From Corynebacterium sp. ACRPO (GTDB taxonomy: Bacteria; Actinomycetota; Actinomycetes; Mycobacteriales; Mycobacteriaceae): a stretch of DNA of 40,186 nt. Within the stretch, counting starts at the first letter, position 1, and each line of letters starts with the position of its first letter. The position numbers were made by a program, and so were the translations under genes. Location: assembly GCF_022347205.1 (NCBI RefSeq), contig NZ_JAKRNE010000017.1, positions 1 through 40,186 on the forward strand, written 5' to 3'. Positions 33,511 to 40,186 of this stretch are shown in pieces. Below the pieces are notes generated by a model. That model was not told the DNA's origin and did not search any database. It saw only the letters and a program-made list of their open reading frames with translations.

Positions 33511-36096
33511 CTACAACTTCGGCATCCGCTCCGTCACCGAACCGGCAACCAAATCGGCCCACGAGTCGGAAGATGCAATGTCGTCCTCGTAGGCGATGAG
33601 GTAGCCCCAGGTCTGATCCTCGTACTCCGGCATGCCTACGAGCTGGCGCACCACGCGCTCGGCGGCTGCTCGCTTGGCCTGGACGCGCTCGTCGTCGCGT
33701 CCGCGGTTCTCCTTGGCCTCGACAATCCAGTGGGTGCCGTCCTTGTCGAAGACTACAAAATCTGGAACGTACGAGTTGTGCGGGGTGTAGGCAACCCGCG
33801 CGCCCTCGTGGGCGTAGATCCGCTTCCACCACACCACGTTCGGGTCGAGGTCGAGTAGTGCCGCAAGGCGGTACTCGCCGGTAAACGAGTCGAAGCGTGC
33901 AGCTTCGAACAGGCCTTTCTTCCAGGTGCCGTAGTACTCCGCGGTGTTAAAACCTGCCTTACCCGCGGACTTTTCCTGCCGGTCGAGCAGGTCCAGCACC
34001 TTCTTGTCGAGGTCGAGCACGAACGAGTCGTCAATCGGGAGGGTAACCGGGTGGATGGACACCGTGGTTCCAGTCTGGGCGTTCGCCTTTCTGGACTCCT
34101 CGACAACGAGCTCACGCAAGTGTCGGGCCGCGGACTCCTTGGCCTTCTCCGTCCACTGCTCGATCTTCGTCGCTTCCATGAATGCCGGCACGATGCGGCG
34201 CTTGAGTTGGCTCGTGTTCTCTGTCGTTGCGGCAACCGCACCGGACCCCATGACGCGGCGGATGAGTTCGGCGGCGACTTGGGAAGGAGTCTGTTTGAAA
34301 CTCGGCACGGCGGAGCGGTCGTCGTTGTTGAGTTCGATTTTGTTGCCCTCGTCTGCCACACCGATCTTCGTGCGAGCCAAGTACTCGTCAGTGTCGGTGA
34401 CCTTGTCCGCCCGTTCAACAATGACGGAGTTCGGGATGTCAACCAGCTCGAACTGCTTCTTCGTCTTCGTCATAGTCGAAGACGGGAAGTCGAAGGTGGT
34501 GCCAGCAAACTTCTCGTTGACGTGAACAACGACTGGTGTGAATATCTCAACGCCCTTCGCAACGTCATCTTCGTCGGTGAGTGCTCGTGTGCCCACAGTG
34601 CGGTCAACTGCTGGGGTGGCAGGACCGTTACCAGGGGTGCGAGAGTCTTCGCCTGGCTGCACCGTGGTGCCAGTCTCTCCGGTGTCAGCAGAGGAGCCAC
34701 CCGTAACACCGGTGCCGTGTCCACTACCAGAGCCAACCTGCGGCGGGTTGGTCGTGCCAGGAGGGGTGATGATCTCCTTGTCGTCGCCTTCTCGCACTGC
34801 GTACTCGATGCCGAACTGCTTGAGTACGTTCTCGCTTTCCAACAGCTTGACGAAGGACTCGTGCGACAGAATGTCTAATTCGTCAATGGCAGGCACCTTA
34901 GTCAACGCCCCGAACGGCAGGCGAAGGCCTCGGCCCATGACCTGCTGGGTGAGTACCTCAGAGCCCATTGTGCGAAGCGTACACATCACCGCAATGCGCT
35001 TCGTGTCCCAGCCTTCACGCAGCTTGTTGACCGAGACGATCACCCGAACCGGGGAATTGTCCGTGTCGAGGTAGCGCAAGAACGACTGGGTGGTGTTGTC
35101 GTTGTGCTCGTTGTCCACCTGAAGCACCGCCAGCGGGTCATTGACGAACCCTGGGCCGCGCAGGCGCTCGGCAACCTCGGTGGCGTGAGGGACGCCAGAG
35201 CAGACCACGAACAGCAGCGGTTTGGTCTGCTTGCCGTTCGGGTGGGCTGCCCTGTAGTTCGCGTACGCTTCTTCCTTGATAGTCAGAAGCGACAATGCGT
35301 CTTGGAGCTGGCGGTCTTCCGAGTCGTAACCCGATTCGCGGTAGACCAGCACCGGTTGTTTGACGTAGCCGTCCTGGATAGCCCGCCACAGCGGGTAGCG
35401 GTAGACAACGTCGTCGCTCTTGTCCGGTGAGGCCGTAAGCCCCACAGTTACGGCGGGTTTCAGCGAAGTCAGCGACTTGCGGAAGGTCTTCGCGGTGGAG
35501 CCGAACAGGTGAGACTCGTCGGCGATAATAACGAGATCTTCCGTGTCGATCAACCGTTGCGCCAGCGCGCCGGAGTCCTCCTGGAACTTCCATGTCTTGC
35601 GGCGCGCCGCTTCGTCTCCCGTTGCGACGTTCTTACCGCCGTCTTTCGGTGGAAAAAGTTGCTGAACATTGAAAACGTACAGCGTAGACACACCTTTGCC
35701 CACAAATAGGTCAGATGCGACGTTATCGACTCGTAGGTTCGACACGTCCCCCGGAGTCACAAGCCGAGGCGGAACGTCGAAGCCGCCAATGTAGCGGTGC
35801 GAGCCTTCGGTGAAGTCGAGAACGGTCTTGTCCTGCACGACCTTCGTCGGCGTGACCACCATGACGTTGGGGTGTCCCTGACGGCGCAGGTACTCGATAA
35901 ACGCTGCCATGACGTAGGTCTTGCCAGCACCCGTAGCGAGGTTGAGCACCAGTGGTTCTAGAGCGTCGTAGTTGCCCTCCTCGATCCGCTTCACCAAGTC
36001 GGCAAGCGCTTCGGCGTTCGGTGTGCGAAGGTCGAACTTGGCGGTTAACTCTGCAACCAGATTCTCGTCAAAGGAGAGGTTCAATTTCTGTGTCAT
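33511..36096 (-). CDS. res: Type III restriction enzyme, Res subunit
   Basis: 861 aa. An SF2 helicase core: Walker A ATGAGKT (54-60), DESH at 193-196, motif III TAS (221-223), and motif VI QQVMGRGLRLP (384-394). The C-terminal PD-(D/E)xK nuclease has Asp779 and Glu793-Ala-Lys795 (VPDFVV...WIVEAKENRG). With Mod it translocates or slides on DNA and cuts at a distance from unmethylated sites. A Gly/Ser/Thr/Pro-rich linker at ~444-500 separates motor and nuclease halves and is unusual. GAGGAGGAGAAG precedes the ATG; the start lies 2 nt after the mod stop. All catalytic residues are present, so it should be active. Confidence 0.95.
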   Translation of the reverse strand: MTQKLNLSFDENLVAELTAKFDLRTPNAEALADLVKRIEEGNYDALEPLVLNLATGAGKTYVMAAFIEYLRRQGHPNVMVVTPTKVVQDKTVLDFTEGSHRYIGGFDVPPRLVTPGDVSNLRVDNVASDLFVGKGVSTLYVFNVQQLFPPKDGGKNVATGDEAARRKTWKFQEDSGALAQRLIDTEDLVIIADESHLFGSTAKTFRKSLTSLKPAVTVGLTASPDKSDDVVYRYPLWRAIQDGYVKQPVLVYRESGYDSEDRQLQDALSLLTIKEEAYANYRAAHPNGKQTKPLLFVVCSGVPHATEVAERLRGPGFVNDPLAVLQVDNEHNDNTTQSFLRYLDTDNSPVRVIVSVNKLREGWDTKRIAVMCTLRTMGSEVLTQQVMGRGLRLPFGALTKVPAIDELDILSHESFVKLLESENVLKQFGIEYAVREGDDKEIITPPGTTNPPQVGSGSGHGTGVTGGSSADTGETGTTVQPGEDSRTPGNGPATPAVDRTVGTRALTDEDDVAKGVEIFTPVVVHVNEKFAGTTFDFPSSTMTKTKKQFELVDIPNSVIVERADKVTDTDEYLARTKIGVADEGNKIELNNDDRSAVPSFKQTPSQVAAELIRRVMGSGAVAATTENTSQLKRRIVPAFMEATKIEQWTEKAKESAARHLRELVVEESRKANAQTGTTVSIHPVTLPIDDSFVLDLDKKVLDLLDRQEKSAGKAGFNTAEYYGTWKKGLFEAARFDSFTGEYRLAALLDLDPNVVWWKRIYAHEGARVAYTPHNSYVPDFVVFDKDGTHWIVEAKENRGRDDERVQAKRAAAERVVRQLVGMPEYEDQTWGYLIAYEDDIASSDSWADLVAGSVTERMPKL

Positions 36097-36098
36097 GG

Positions 36099-38105
36099 TT
36101 ACTTCTCCTCCTCGGCTGTGTCGGAGTACGGGAAGATCTCGAGCGGGACGTGAACGACTCGCGAGCCGTTCTTGAACGACCGGACGTGTTCGCGGGCAAA
36201 GCTGTCAACCACGGTCGCGGCGAACAGGACGGCATGGCCTTCGGGGAGGTGAGCCATGGTTTCGTCAACCTTCTCCTCGTCTAGGACACCTTCGACCACG
36301 ACCAAGCGGTCGCGGCCGTGTTTGCCGTCAAAGTGCAAGTCTTCGGGAGTGAGTGCAAAGCGAAGTTGGGCGGCTATGGAACGCACGAGCAACTCGCCGG
36401 TGGCGAGCTCGGTCAACGTGGTCAAAGCTACCTCGGGGTCGTAGTCGAAGCAGGCCGGCTCAAGGTGGGCGACTCTAAAACCACCGCCGCCTCGCCAGTT
36501 GACTACGCCCTTGACTGACGTGGTCTTGGTCATGGCCTTGAGTTGCTTGACCGCGGGGTTCTTTTTGAGCTCGTCGTCGTTCTTGATGGTTTTATTCAGC
36601 AGAGACGTGAACTTCTGCGCTTCCTCCGGGGTAAGACCTTCCGGCAAGCCGTCTTCGGTAGCGTCAGCTCGCTCTTCTTTCTGGAGGGTAATGCCGCCCT
36701 GGTCTTCGTTATTTACGACCTTCTCCAAGCGCGGGCGGGTGAAGCGGTTAAAGGTATCCTCCACGAGCTCGCACGTCACCCAGCGCCTTCCCATTTTCTG
36801 GGCGACCGCTGCGGTGGTTCCCGAACCGGCGAACACATCGAGGACGAGGTCTCCGGGGTTCGTGGCTATGTGGATGATGCGCTCGAGGAGGCGTTCGGGT
36901 TTAGGGGTGGCGAATGCCGCGGTCTCCGGAAAAAGTGCTTGGATCTCCTTGTTTGCGGCGTCAGTGTGTCCTACTTCGGAATGGGATAGAAAGTTAACAG
37001 GTGTTCGTCCTGGCATATCGGCCAGGTATGATTTCCGATTGAAACCCTTGCCGCGGCGGGAAATTGTGTAGACCGGCCAAGGTCCAGAGTCGAGAATTTC
37101 TTCTGCGCGCAACCAGTCTTCCTTACCCCAATCAGGAATAACGAGAGGCTTTACGTCATCTCTGAACTCAACACCCGACTTAAGCACTGCTTTTCTTCCT
37201 CTTACTTCGTCCTCCGTGTTCTCTCCGAACTCGTAGCGGCCCCAACCGCGCATGATTTCGAGCATGCGGCTCGCCGAGAACCGCCAGCAACTTCCTTTTG
37301 AGGGGTAAATCATATCGCCGGTTATTGGGTGCTGAATACCGAATGTAGAGGGGTGCTGCCTTCGGCCCGCTGTTGGAGCATTTGCATTATCCGACTTCCA
37401 CGGGCCGCGAGGGTCACCGTCGGGGTTCGAATATCGCGCGTCCATCTCCGCCGTCCGTGGAAGGCGGCGGGGGGCGAACCTGCCCTTCGAATACACCAGA
37501 ATCACGTCGGTCACGGCGGGAACGCCCTTAGAATCATTGCGGGGTGAATATGTCTTTTGCCACACAACTTCGGACTCAAAATTCTCCGCCCCAAACACCT
37601 CATCGAGGAGTAAACGCATCCGGTGGTTCTCCACGTCGTCAAGGTGAACCCAGATCGAGCCGTCCGCGCTGAGCAAATCCCGCAGGTGCAGCAACCGGTC
37701 TCGCATCATGGTGAGCCAAACGGAGTGCTCCAGGTTGTCCTCGTAGTTCGCGAAGGTCTGCGCCGTATTAAACGGCGGGTCAATGTAGATGCATTTGACC
37801 TTTCCAACGTACTTCTCGCACCACTCCGGCACCCGCGTCAGTGCTTCCAACACGTCGCCAGACTCGCCCAGAATGAGCAGGTTGTCAGTTTGCGGCTCCA
37901 AGTCTGCCCGTTCGGAGTAGGTGGTGCCGTCCTCCTTGTCAGTCCTCGTTCCGGTTACCGTCTCGTCAACCGTTAAAACCCTCGTCTCGCAATACCGCGG
38001 GTCGCGTGGGTCAACCCAGGTGTAGCCATAGAGGCCCTGCTCGGTGGGAATGAGCGCCTTGTCCTTATTCGTCCAGGTCAGCTCAAGGCGTTGTTGTCTA
38101 CCCAA
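36099..38105 (-). CDS. mod: Type III DNA methyltransferase, Mod subunit
   Basis: 668 aa from the TTG at 38105. It is a beta-class amino-methyltransferase: catalytic DPPF at 109-112 comes before the S-adenosylmethionine motif FAGSGT at 425-430, with a ~200-residue target recognition region between them. Mod methylates adenine on one strand of an asymmetric site and guides Res. AAGGAG lies 6 nt before the TTG, so I prefer it. A GTG at 38144 adds 13 residues but has no ribosome binding site (an upstream TACTCT could make it leaderless). The recognition region (about 36950-37540) is visibly less GC-rich than the flanks. res follows after 2 nt, so one transcript carries both. Confidence 0.94.
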   Translation of the reverse strand: MGRQQRLELTWTNKDKALIPTEQGLYGYTWVDPRDPRYCETRVLTVDETVTGTRTDKEDGTTYSERADLEPQTDNLLILGESGDVLEALTRVPEWCEKYVGKVKCIYIDPPFNTAQTFANYEDNLEHSVWLTMMRDRLLHLRDLLSADGSIWVHLDDVENHRMRLLLDEVFGAENFESEVVWQKTYSPRNDSKGVPAVTDVILVYSKGRFAPRRLPRTAEMDARYSNPDGDPRGPWKSDNANAPTAGRRQHPSTFGIQHPITGDMIYPSKGSCWRFSASRMLEIMRGWGRYEFGENTEDEVRGRKAVLKSGVEFRDDVKPLVIPDWGKEDWLRAEEILDSGPWPVYTISRRGKGFNRKSYLADMPGRTPVNFLSHSEVGHTDAANKEIQALFPETAAFATPKPERLLERIIHIATNPGDLVLDVFAGSGTTAAVAQKMGRRWVTCELVEDTFNRFTRPRLEKVVNNEDQGGITLQKEERADATEDGLPEGLTPEEAQKFTSLLNKTIKNDDELKKNPAVKQLKAMTKTTSVKGVVNWRGGGGFRVAHLEPACFDYDPEVALTTLTELATGELLVRSIAAQLRFALTPEDLHFDGKHGRDRLVVVEGVLDEEKVDETMAHLPEGHAVLFAATVVDSFAREHVRSFKNGSRVVHVPLEIFPYSDTAEEEK

Positions 38106-38144
38106 CTGTATCTCCTTAGCGTTATTCGCGTGGGGTTTCGTCAC

Positions 38145-38757
38145 TTATTAGAGTAGCTGGGGGGCACGACAGAGACCAGAGAAAAAGGCTTTCGGAGCGA
38201 ACTTGCTTTCGAGTAGCACACTACCGTTGCTTTTGGACCCCGACACCTAAGGCAGGCGTATTGTAACGCCCCTAGTGTGCAGCGTCGAGGGCTGCAATGA
38301 GTTCGCACTTTTCTACACTCGAATAAAGCCGGCGTGGTGCTAAACGTACCCTGGTGACATATACCACGGATCCGGCTTGCGGCTTCTGGAACCGCTTACG
38401 AAGCCTAGGAAGTATCTGTTTATCCGCTGCACCTCCTGCGGCTTCGAGGGGCACTACCGCTTCGAATACGCTTTACAAACCGTTGGTCGGTACGGAGAAG
38501 GCTTGCTGAGCATGCTACTAGCCAGGGGGGGTGTGAGCAGTGTGCACGACTGCACTAAGACTCGTCCCTAGAATCTGTTGAGCGCACCAAGACCGCAGTA
38601 GGAGAAAGAGTACACCTATATCGGTCCGCTCATAGGTCCGTGCTTGGAAAACGACCTGCACAAAGTGAAGTGCAGTCCCTGCACGGAATTATTTTTGCAG
38701 AGCTAGTGGACGATATTGCTAGGGGCTGCATCGGTATGAAGTTCAACAAGACAGTAA
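38145..38757. other. Gene-poor DNA behind the R-M pair
   Basis: Apart from the doubtful small frame at 38377-38571 I see no gene. There is a short GGCGT/ACGCC hairpin near 38255-38270. The sequence has a lower GC content than the chromosomal part of the window and many short stops in all frames, as in decayed mobile DNA. Confidence 0.4.
38377..38571 (+). CDS. Possible small zinc-ribbon-like protein or fragment (64 aa)
   Basis: Weakly supported. The frame starts with TTG at 38377 without a ribosome binding site. It contains YLFIRCTSCGFEGHYRFEYAL, where CTSCG resembles a half zinc ribbon followed by a GxYRxxxxL segment seen in small accessory proteins of mobile elements. There is no second Cys pair apart from a lone Cys near the end. 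It may be a real small gene or a remnant of one. Confidence 0.25.
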   Translation: MRLLEPLTKPRKYLFIRCTSCGFEGHYRFEYALQTVGRYGEGLLSMLLARGGVSSVHDCTKTRP

Positions 38758-38785
38758 GGGCAGGAAGCCCGAAAGCCTCCTGCCC
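38758..38785. terminator. Strong hairpin next to the transposase remnant
   Basis: A perfect 8-bp inverted repeat GGGCAGGA/TCCTGCCC (38758-38765 with 38778-38785) with a loop that can pair further (AGCC.GAAA.GCC). It is followed by TAAAGTTT on the plus strand and TTACTGT on the minus strand. It may be an orphan terminator left from a mobile element. Confidence 0.5.
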
Positions 38786-38807
38786 TAAAGTTTGCTAGCG
38801 GCGCACT

Positions 38808-39032
38808 GTGACACTGAAGAACCCCGCCGAGGACGTCGTGAAGTTCCTTCAGCATGGTCCGGCATTTTTGACTGCGGGGTGGCGCAATGAAAACGGCCGC
38901 CGCAACATCATTGAGTCTCGCAACACCATGTTGAAAATGGCTTTTACCAAGGTGCCGGTGACGATGCTACGCGCCTTAGGCGCGGTGGGCCGACAAAAAT
39001 GCTGTGCACGGCTATTGTCCATGGTGAGGTGA
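38808..39032 (+). pseudogene. Transposase-like C-terminal remnant, frameshifted
   Basis: The frame from GTG 38808 reads FLTAGWRNENGRRNIIESRNTMLKMAF around residues 20-46. It looks like the end of a DDE transposase catalytic domain, where the pattern W-x-x-x-x-GRR-x-x-(V/I)E-x-x-N-x-x-(L)K contains the final catalytic Glu. After TTTACCAAG (38942-38950) the meaningful reading seems to shift frame (LCTAIVHGEVNLDMLDAVS in the third frame, ~39000-39055). The first two thirds of a transposase are missing upstream. The family assignment is from pattern only. Confidence 0.4.
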
Positions 39033-39386
39033 ACCTTGATATGCTTGACGCTGTTTCGTGGTCATGTCCACACACTGGACGGAAACCGACTCCGCCTGCC
39101 CCGTGGGGTGGTCGCAAGTCACATTGAGCAATGGAAGCTGGTCGACAACGCGCCACCGAAGGCGGCGTTACAACCGGAGGCCACTGGCAAAGACCTTGAA
39201 TTTCGAGGAGTTCACGTCGAGTGTCCTACAGGCCGTGCAGCGACGCCGAGTTTCCAAGCAAACCGGCCGGTTTTCGTCGTTTCGGAGATATATTCGCCAA
39301 AAGTTGACGAATTTTGAAAACCCGGTTTTACCTAGAAGGACTTTCCCGAAATGAAAGGGAGAGCTCACCGAAAGCCTTCCCTTCAC

Positions 39387-39408
39387 ATGGTGCCCCAGAG
39401 TGTGTCTG
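39387..39408 (+). repeat. 22-bp direct repeat, copy 1
   Basis: The 22 bases at 39387-39408 (begins ATGGTGCCCC, ends GTGTGTCTG) recur exactly at 39857-39878, 470 bp away. Flanking bases differ, so the repeat boundary is sharp. It sits at the outer edge of the first IS-end array. Confidence 0.85.
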
Positions 39409-39415
39409 AGTTCAT

Positions 39416-39545
39416 GACATATTTGACAGTCTATGTCTGAGGGAATCTTCGTGATGCTTGACAGATTAGCCGCGACATATTTGATGCTTAGGGCTACCTT
39501 ACCGTGTCGGGTGATGCTTGACTGGTGAGTCGGGACATGTTTGAC
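39416..39545 (+). repeat. Array of spaced IS-end motifs, ~60-bp period
   Basis: GACATATTTGA occurs at 39416 and 39474, with a GACATGTTTGA variant at 39534. GTGATGCTTGAC occurs at 39451 and 39511. The two motifs alternate with 23-nt and 35-37-nt steps, giving a 60-bp tandem period (39451 to 39511, 39474 to 39534). The array ends 3 nt before the ATG of the transposase fragment at 39549, so it is most likely the left end (transposase-binding sites) of that element. Confidence 0.7.
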
Positions 39546-39548
39546 ACT

Positions 39549-39626
39549 ATGAACAGTCCTAACCGCAATATGGCCATCGTCAAAGCCGTACGCCATCAAG
39601 GTCGCAATCCAGTGGCGTCGAAATAA
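39549..39626 (+). pseudogene. N-terminal fragment of an IS481-like transposase
   Basis: The 25-codon frame MNSPNRNMAIVKAVRHQGRN ends at a TAA (39624-39626). Its start closely resembles the helix-turn-helix N-terminus of actinobacterial IS481-type transposases (M-x-x-PNRN-x-AIVKAV-x-x-QG). The remaining ~350-400 residues are missing; only ~190 bases separate it from the next IS-end-like DNA. It is a deleted, non-functional copy. Assignment is by recalled pattern. Confidence 0.55.
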
Positions 39627-39856
39627 AGTGCGGCCATTCAGGACTTAAGGCACCTTCTAAAGCCCGAGAGGGAAATGACTCCGCCCATCACGCATAGGTG
39701 TTCTTTACGGCGTCTTGGTACCGCTGCTTGGAACAGATTGTCCTGGCAGTGCCCGCCTGATCGAAGAAACCGGCACCCCAGAACAAAAAGCAACTGGAAT
39801 GCCGGTTTGTCAACGATGTCGCGACACATCTGTCAAGCATGTCGCGACTCATGACA
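39627..39856. other. Decayed IS interior and right-end sequence
   Basis: No open gene. ATGTCGCGAC occurs twice, at 39816-39825 and 39839-39848, with TGTCAA and GACA words around it, which looks like the downstream end of an IS481-type element. The rest is unrecognised. Confidence 0.4.
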
Positions 39857-39878
39857 ATGGTGCCCCAGAGTGTGTCTG
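39857..39878 (+). repeat. 22-bp direct repeat, copy 2
   Basis: Exact second copy of 39387-39408. It directly precedes the second array of IS-end motifs, as copy 1 precedes the first, so each copy marks the outer edge of an IS end. Confidence 0.85.
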
Positions 39879-39885
39879 GTTCCTA

Positions 39886-40020
39886 GACATCGTTCCGCAT
39901 GTCCTATGAGATCGTTCCGGCTTGTCCTGCGGGAATGTCTCATTACATCGATCCGGCAGCACGATTTTGGGCGAGAGTGCCCCGCGGGGGTGAACGGGCA
40001 TGTCTCGAGACATAGTTCCG
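39886..40020 (+). repeat. Second array of spaced IS-end motifs (GACATCGTTCCG type)
   Basis: Related motifs lie at 39886 (GACATCGTTCCGC), 39908 (GAGATCGTTCCGG), 39944 (TACATCGATCCGG) and 40009 (GACATAGTTCCGC). Steps of 22, 36 and 65 nt repeat the 23/36 spacing of the first array, with a different core word. This looks like the left end of a second, related IS whose transposase is gone. 40002-40021 matches minus-strand 26982-26963 at 18 of 20 positions. Confidence 0.65.
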
Positions 40021-40088
40021 CCATGCTGAAGAAGTGGAGAACAACTCGAAACCCGCCCCTAAAATGAGCGTGATGCTCCTATGTTGTG

Positions 40089-40186
40089 TCAAGCTGATTT
40101 GAGAAGTTCTTCATAAGCCAACCTCAACTCCGGCAAAGGGCGCTTGCCGGTTTCGATATCACTGATTCTCGCCGGGGCACACCCGA
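40089..40186 (-). CDS. XRE-type helix-turn-helix protein, C-terminal part (cut by window edge)
   Basis: On the minus strand, reading in from the right edge, 32 codons end at the TGA at 40091-40089: GCAPARISDIETGKRPLPEL followed by a short helix. The ARISDIETGKRPL segment is the recognition helix and following turn of Cro/C1-type (XRE) regulators, where the pattern is (S)RISxIExGKRxP. The protein ends ~12 residues later, so the visible part is the C-terminus of a small regulator or antitoxin-like protein. The start and promoter lie outside the window. Confidence 0.7.
   Translation of the reverse strand, partial: GCAPARISDIETGKRPLPELRLAYEELLKSA

Noticed and set aside
39036..39354. Overlapping 93- and 98-codon plus-strand frames
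   Set aside because: No ribosome binding site, no known motif, and they lie in decayed mobile DNA.
39416..40020. Possible CRISPR or iteron origin
   Set aside because: Motif spacing alternates (22/36 nt), motifs are short and variable, and the first array ends at a transposase start; no replication gene is present. IS ends explain it better.

Overview
The window reads as a chromosomal segment of a Corynebacterium species; I infer the genus, not the species. Evidence for this is the end of an rRNA operon, Corynebacteriales-specific families (DUF3239, DUF2771, DUF3027, SepH, a resuscitation-promoting factor), an mctB-mctC monocarboxylate transporter pair, and RamB/RamA-like motifs in front of gltA and mctBC. 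The order XPB helicase, helicase partner, small protein, rpf, cold-shock protein, TrmH, SepH, serC, citrate synthase broadly follows the Rv0861c-Rv0896 region of Mycobacterium tuberculosis.

Layout. 1-176: 3' part of 5S rRNA and the rrn terminator. 200-3822: a small accessory patch in which two paralogous genes of unknown function flank a DUF222/HNH (13E12-type) gene. 3819-8076 (minus): a three-gene overlapping operon (DUF3239 membrane protein, XPB helicase, helicase partner). 8143-16965: core genes for a muralytic Rpf, a cold-shock protein, a DUF2771 protein, a glutamine-cyclotransferase lipoprotein, DUF3027, an NCS2 purine permease, a TrmH methyltransferase, a DUF6928-like protein, SepH and SerC. 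17126-22114: central carbon genes (gltA, an FKBP isomerase, an aldo/keto reductase, mctB-mctC). gltA and mctBC share an identical 12-base RamB-like motif. 22142-26441: a beta-lactamase-like lipoprotein, a Tat-exported DUF1906 protein, an OsmC protein, an Mrr-type restriction enzyme and a DUF2871 membrane protein.

26442-40186 is accessory DNA. A gene-poor, C-rich and repeat-bearing stretch leads into a defence-type island at about 27.6-38.1 kb. It holds an AlbA_2/Schlafen-type protein, four unrecognised genes (115, 191, 117 and 132 aa), a 471-aa winged-helix/coiled-coil protein, a zinc-ribbon DUF4145 protein and a complete type III restriction-modification pair (mod then res, minus strand). 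Three island genes show an NACAAT hexamer 6-8 bases before the ATG, suggesting leaderless transcripts. The last 2 kb is a graveyard of insertion sequences: two transposase remnants, two arrays of spaced terminal repeats and a 22-bp direct repeat. It ends in the C-terminus of an XRE-type regulator cut by the window edge. A 20-nt IS-end sequence lies in opposite orientations on both sides of the island (26963-26982 and 40002-40021, 18/20 identical), which suggests insertion-sequence-mediated assembly.

The strongest candidate for an undescribed system is the minus-strand set 191 aa + 117 aa + 471 aa, together with the AlbA_2 and DUF4145 genes, packed beside the type III R-M pair. Function is inferred from context only.
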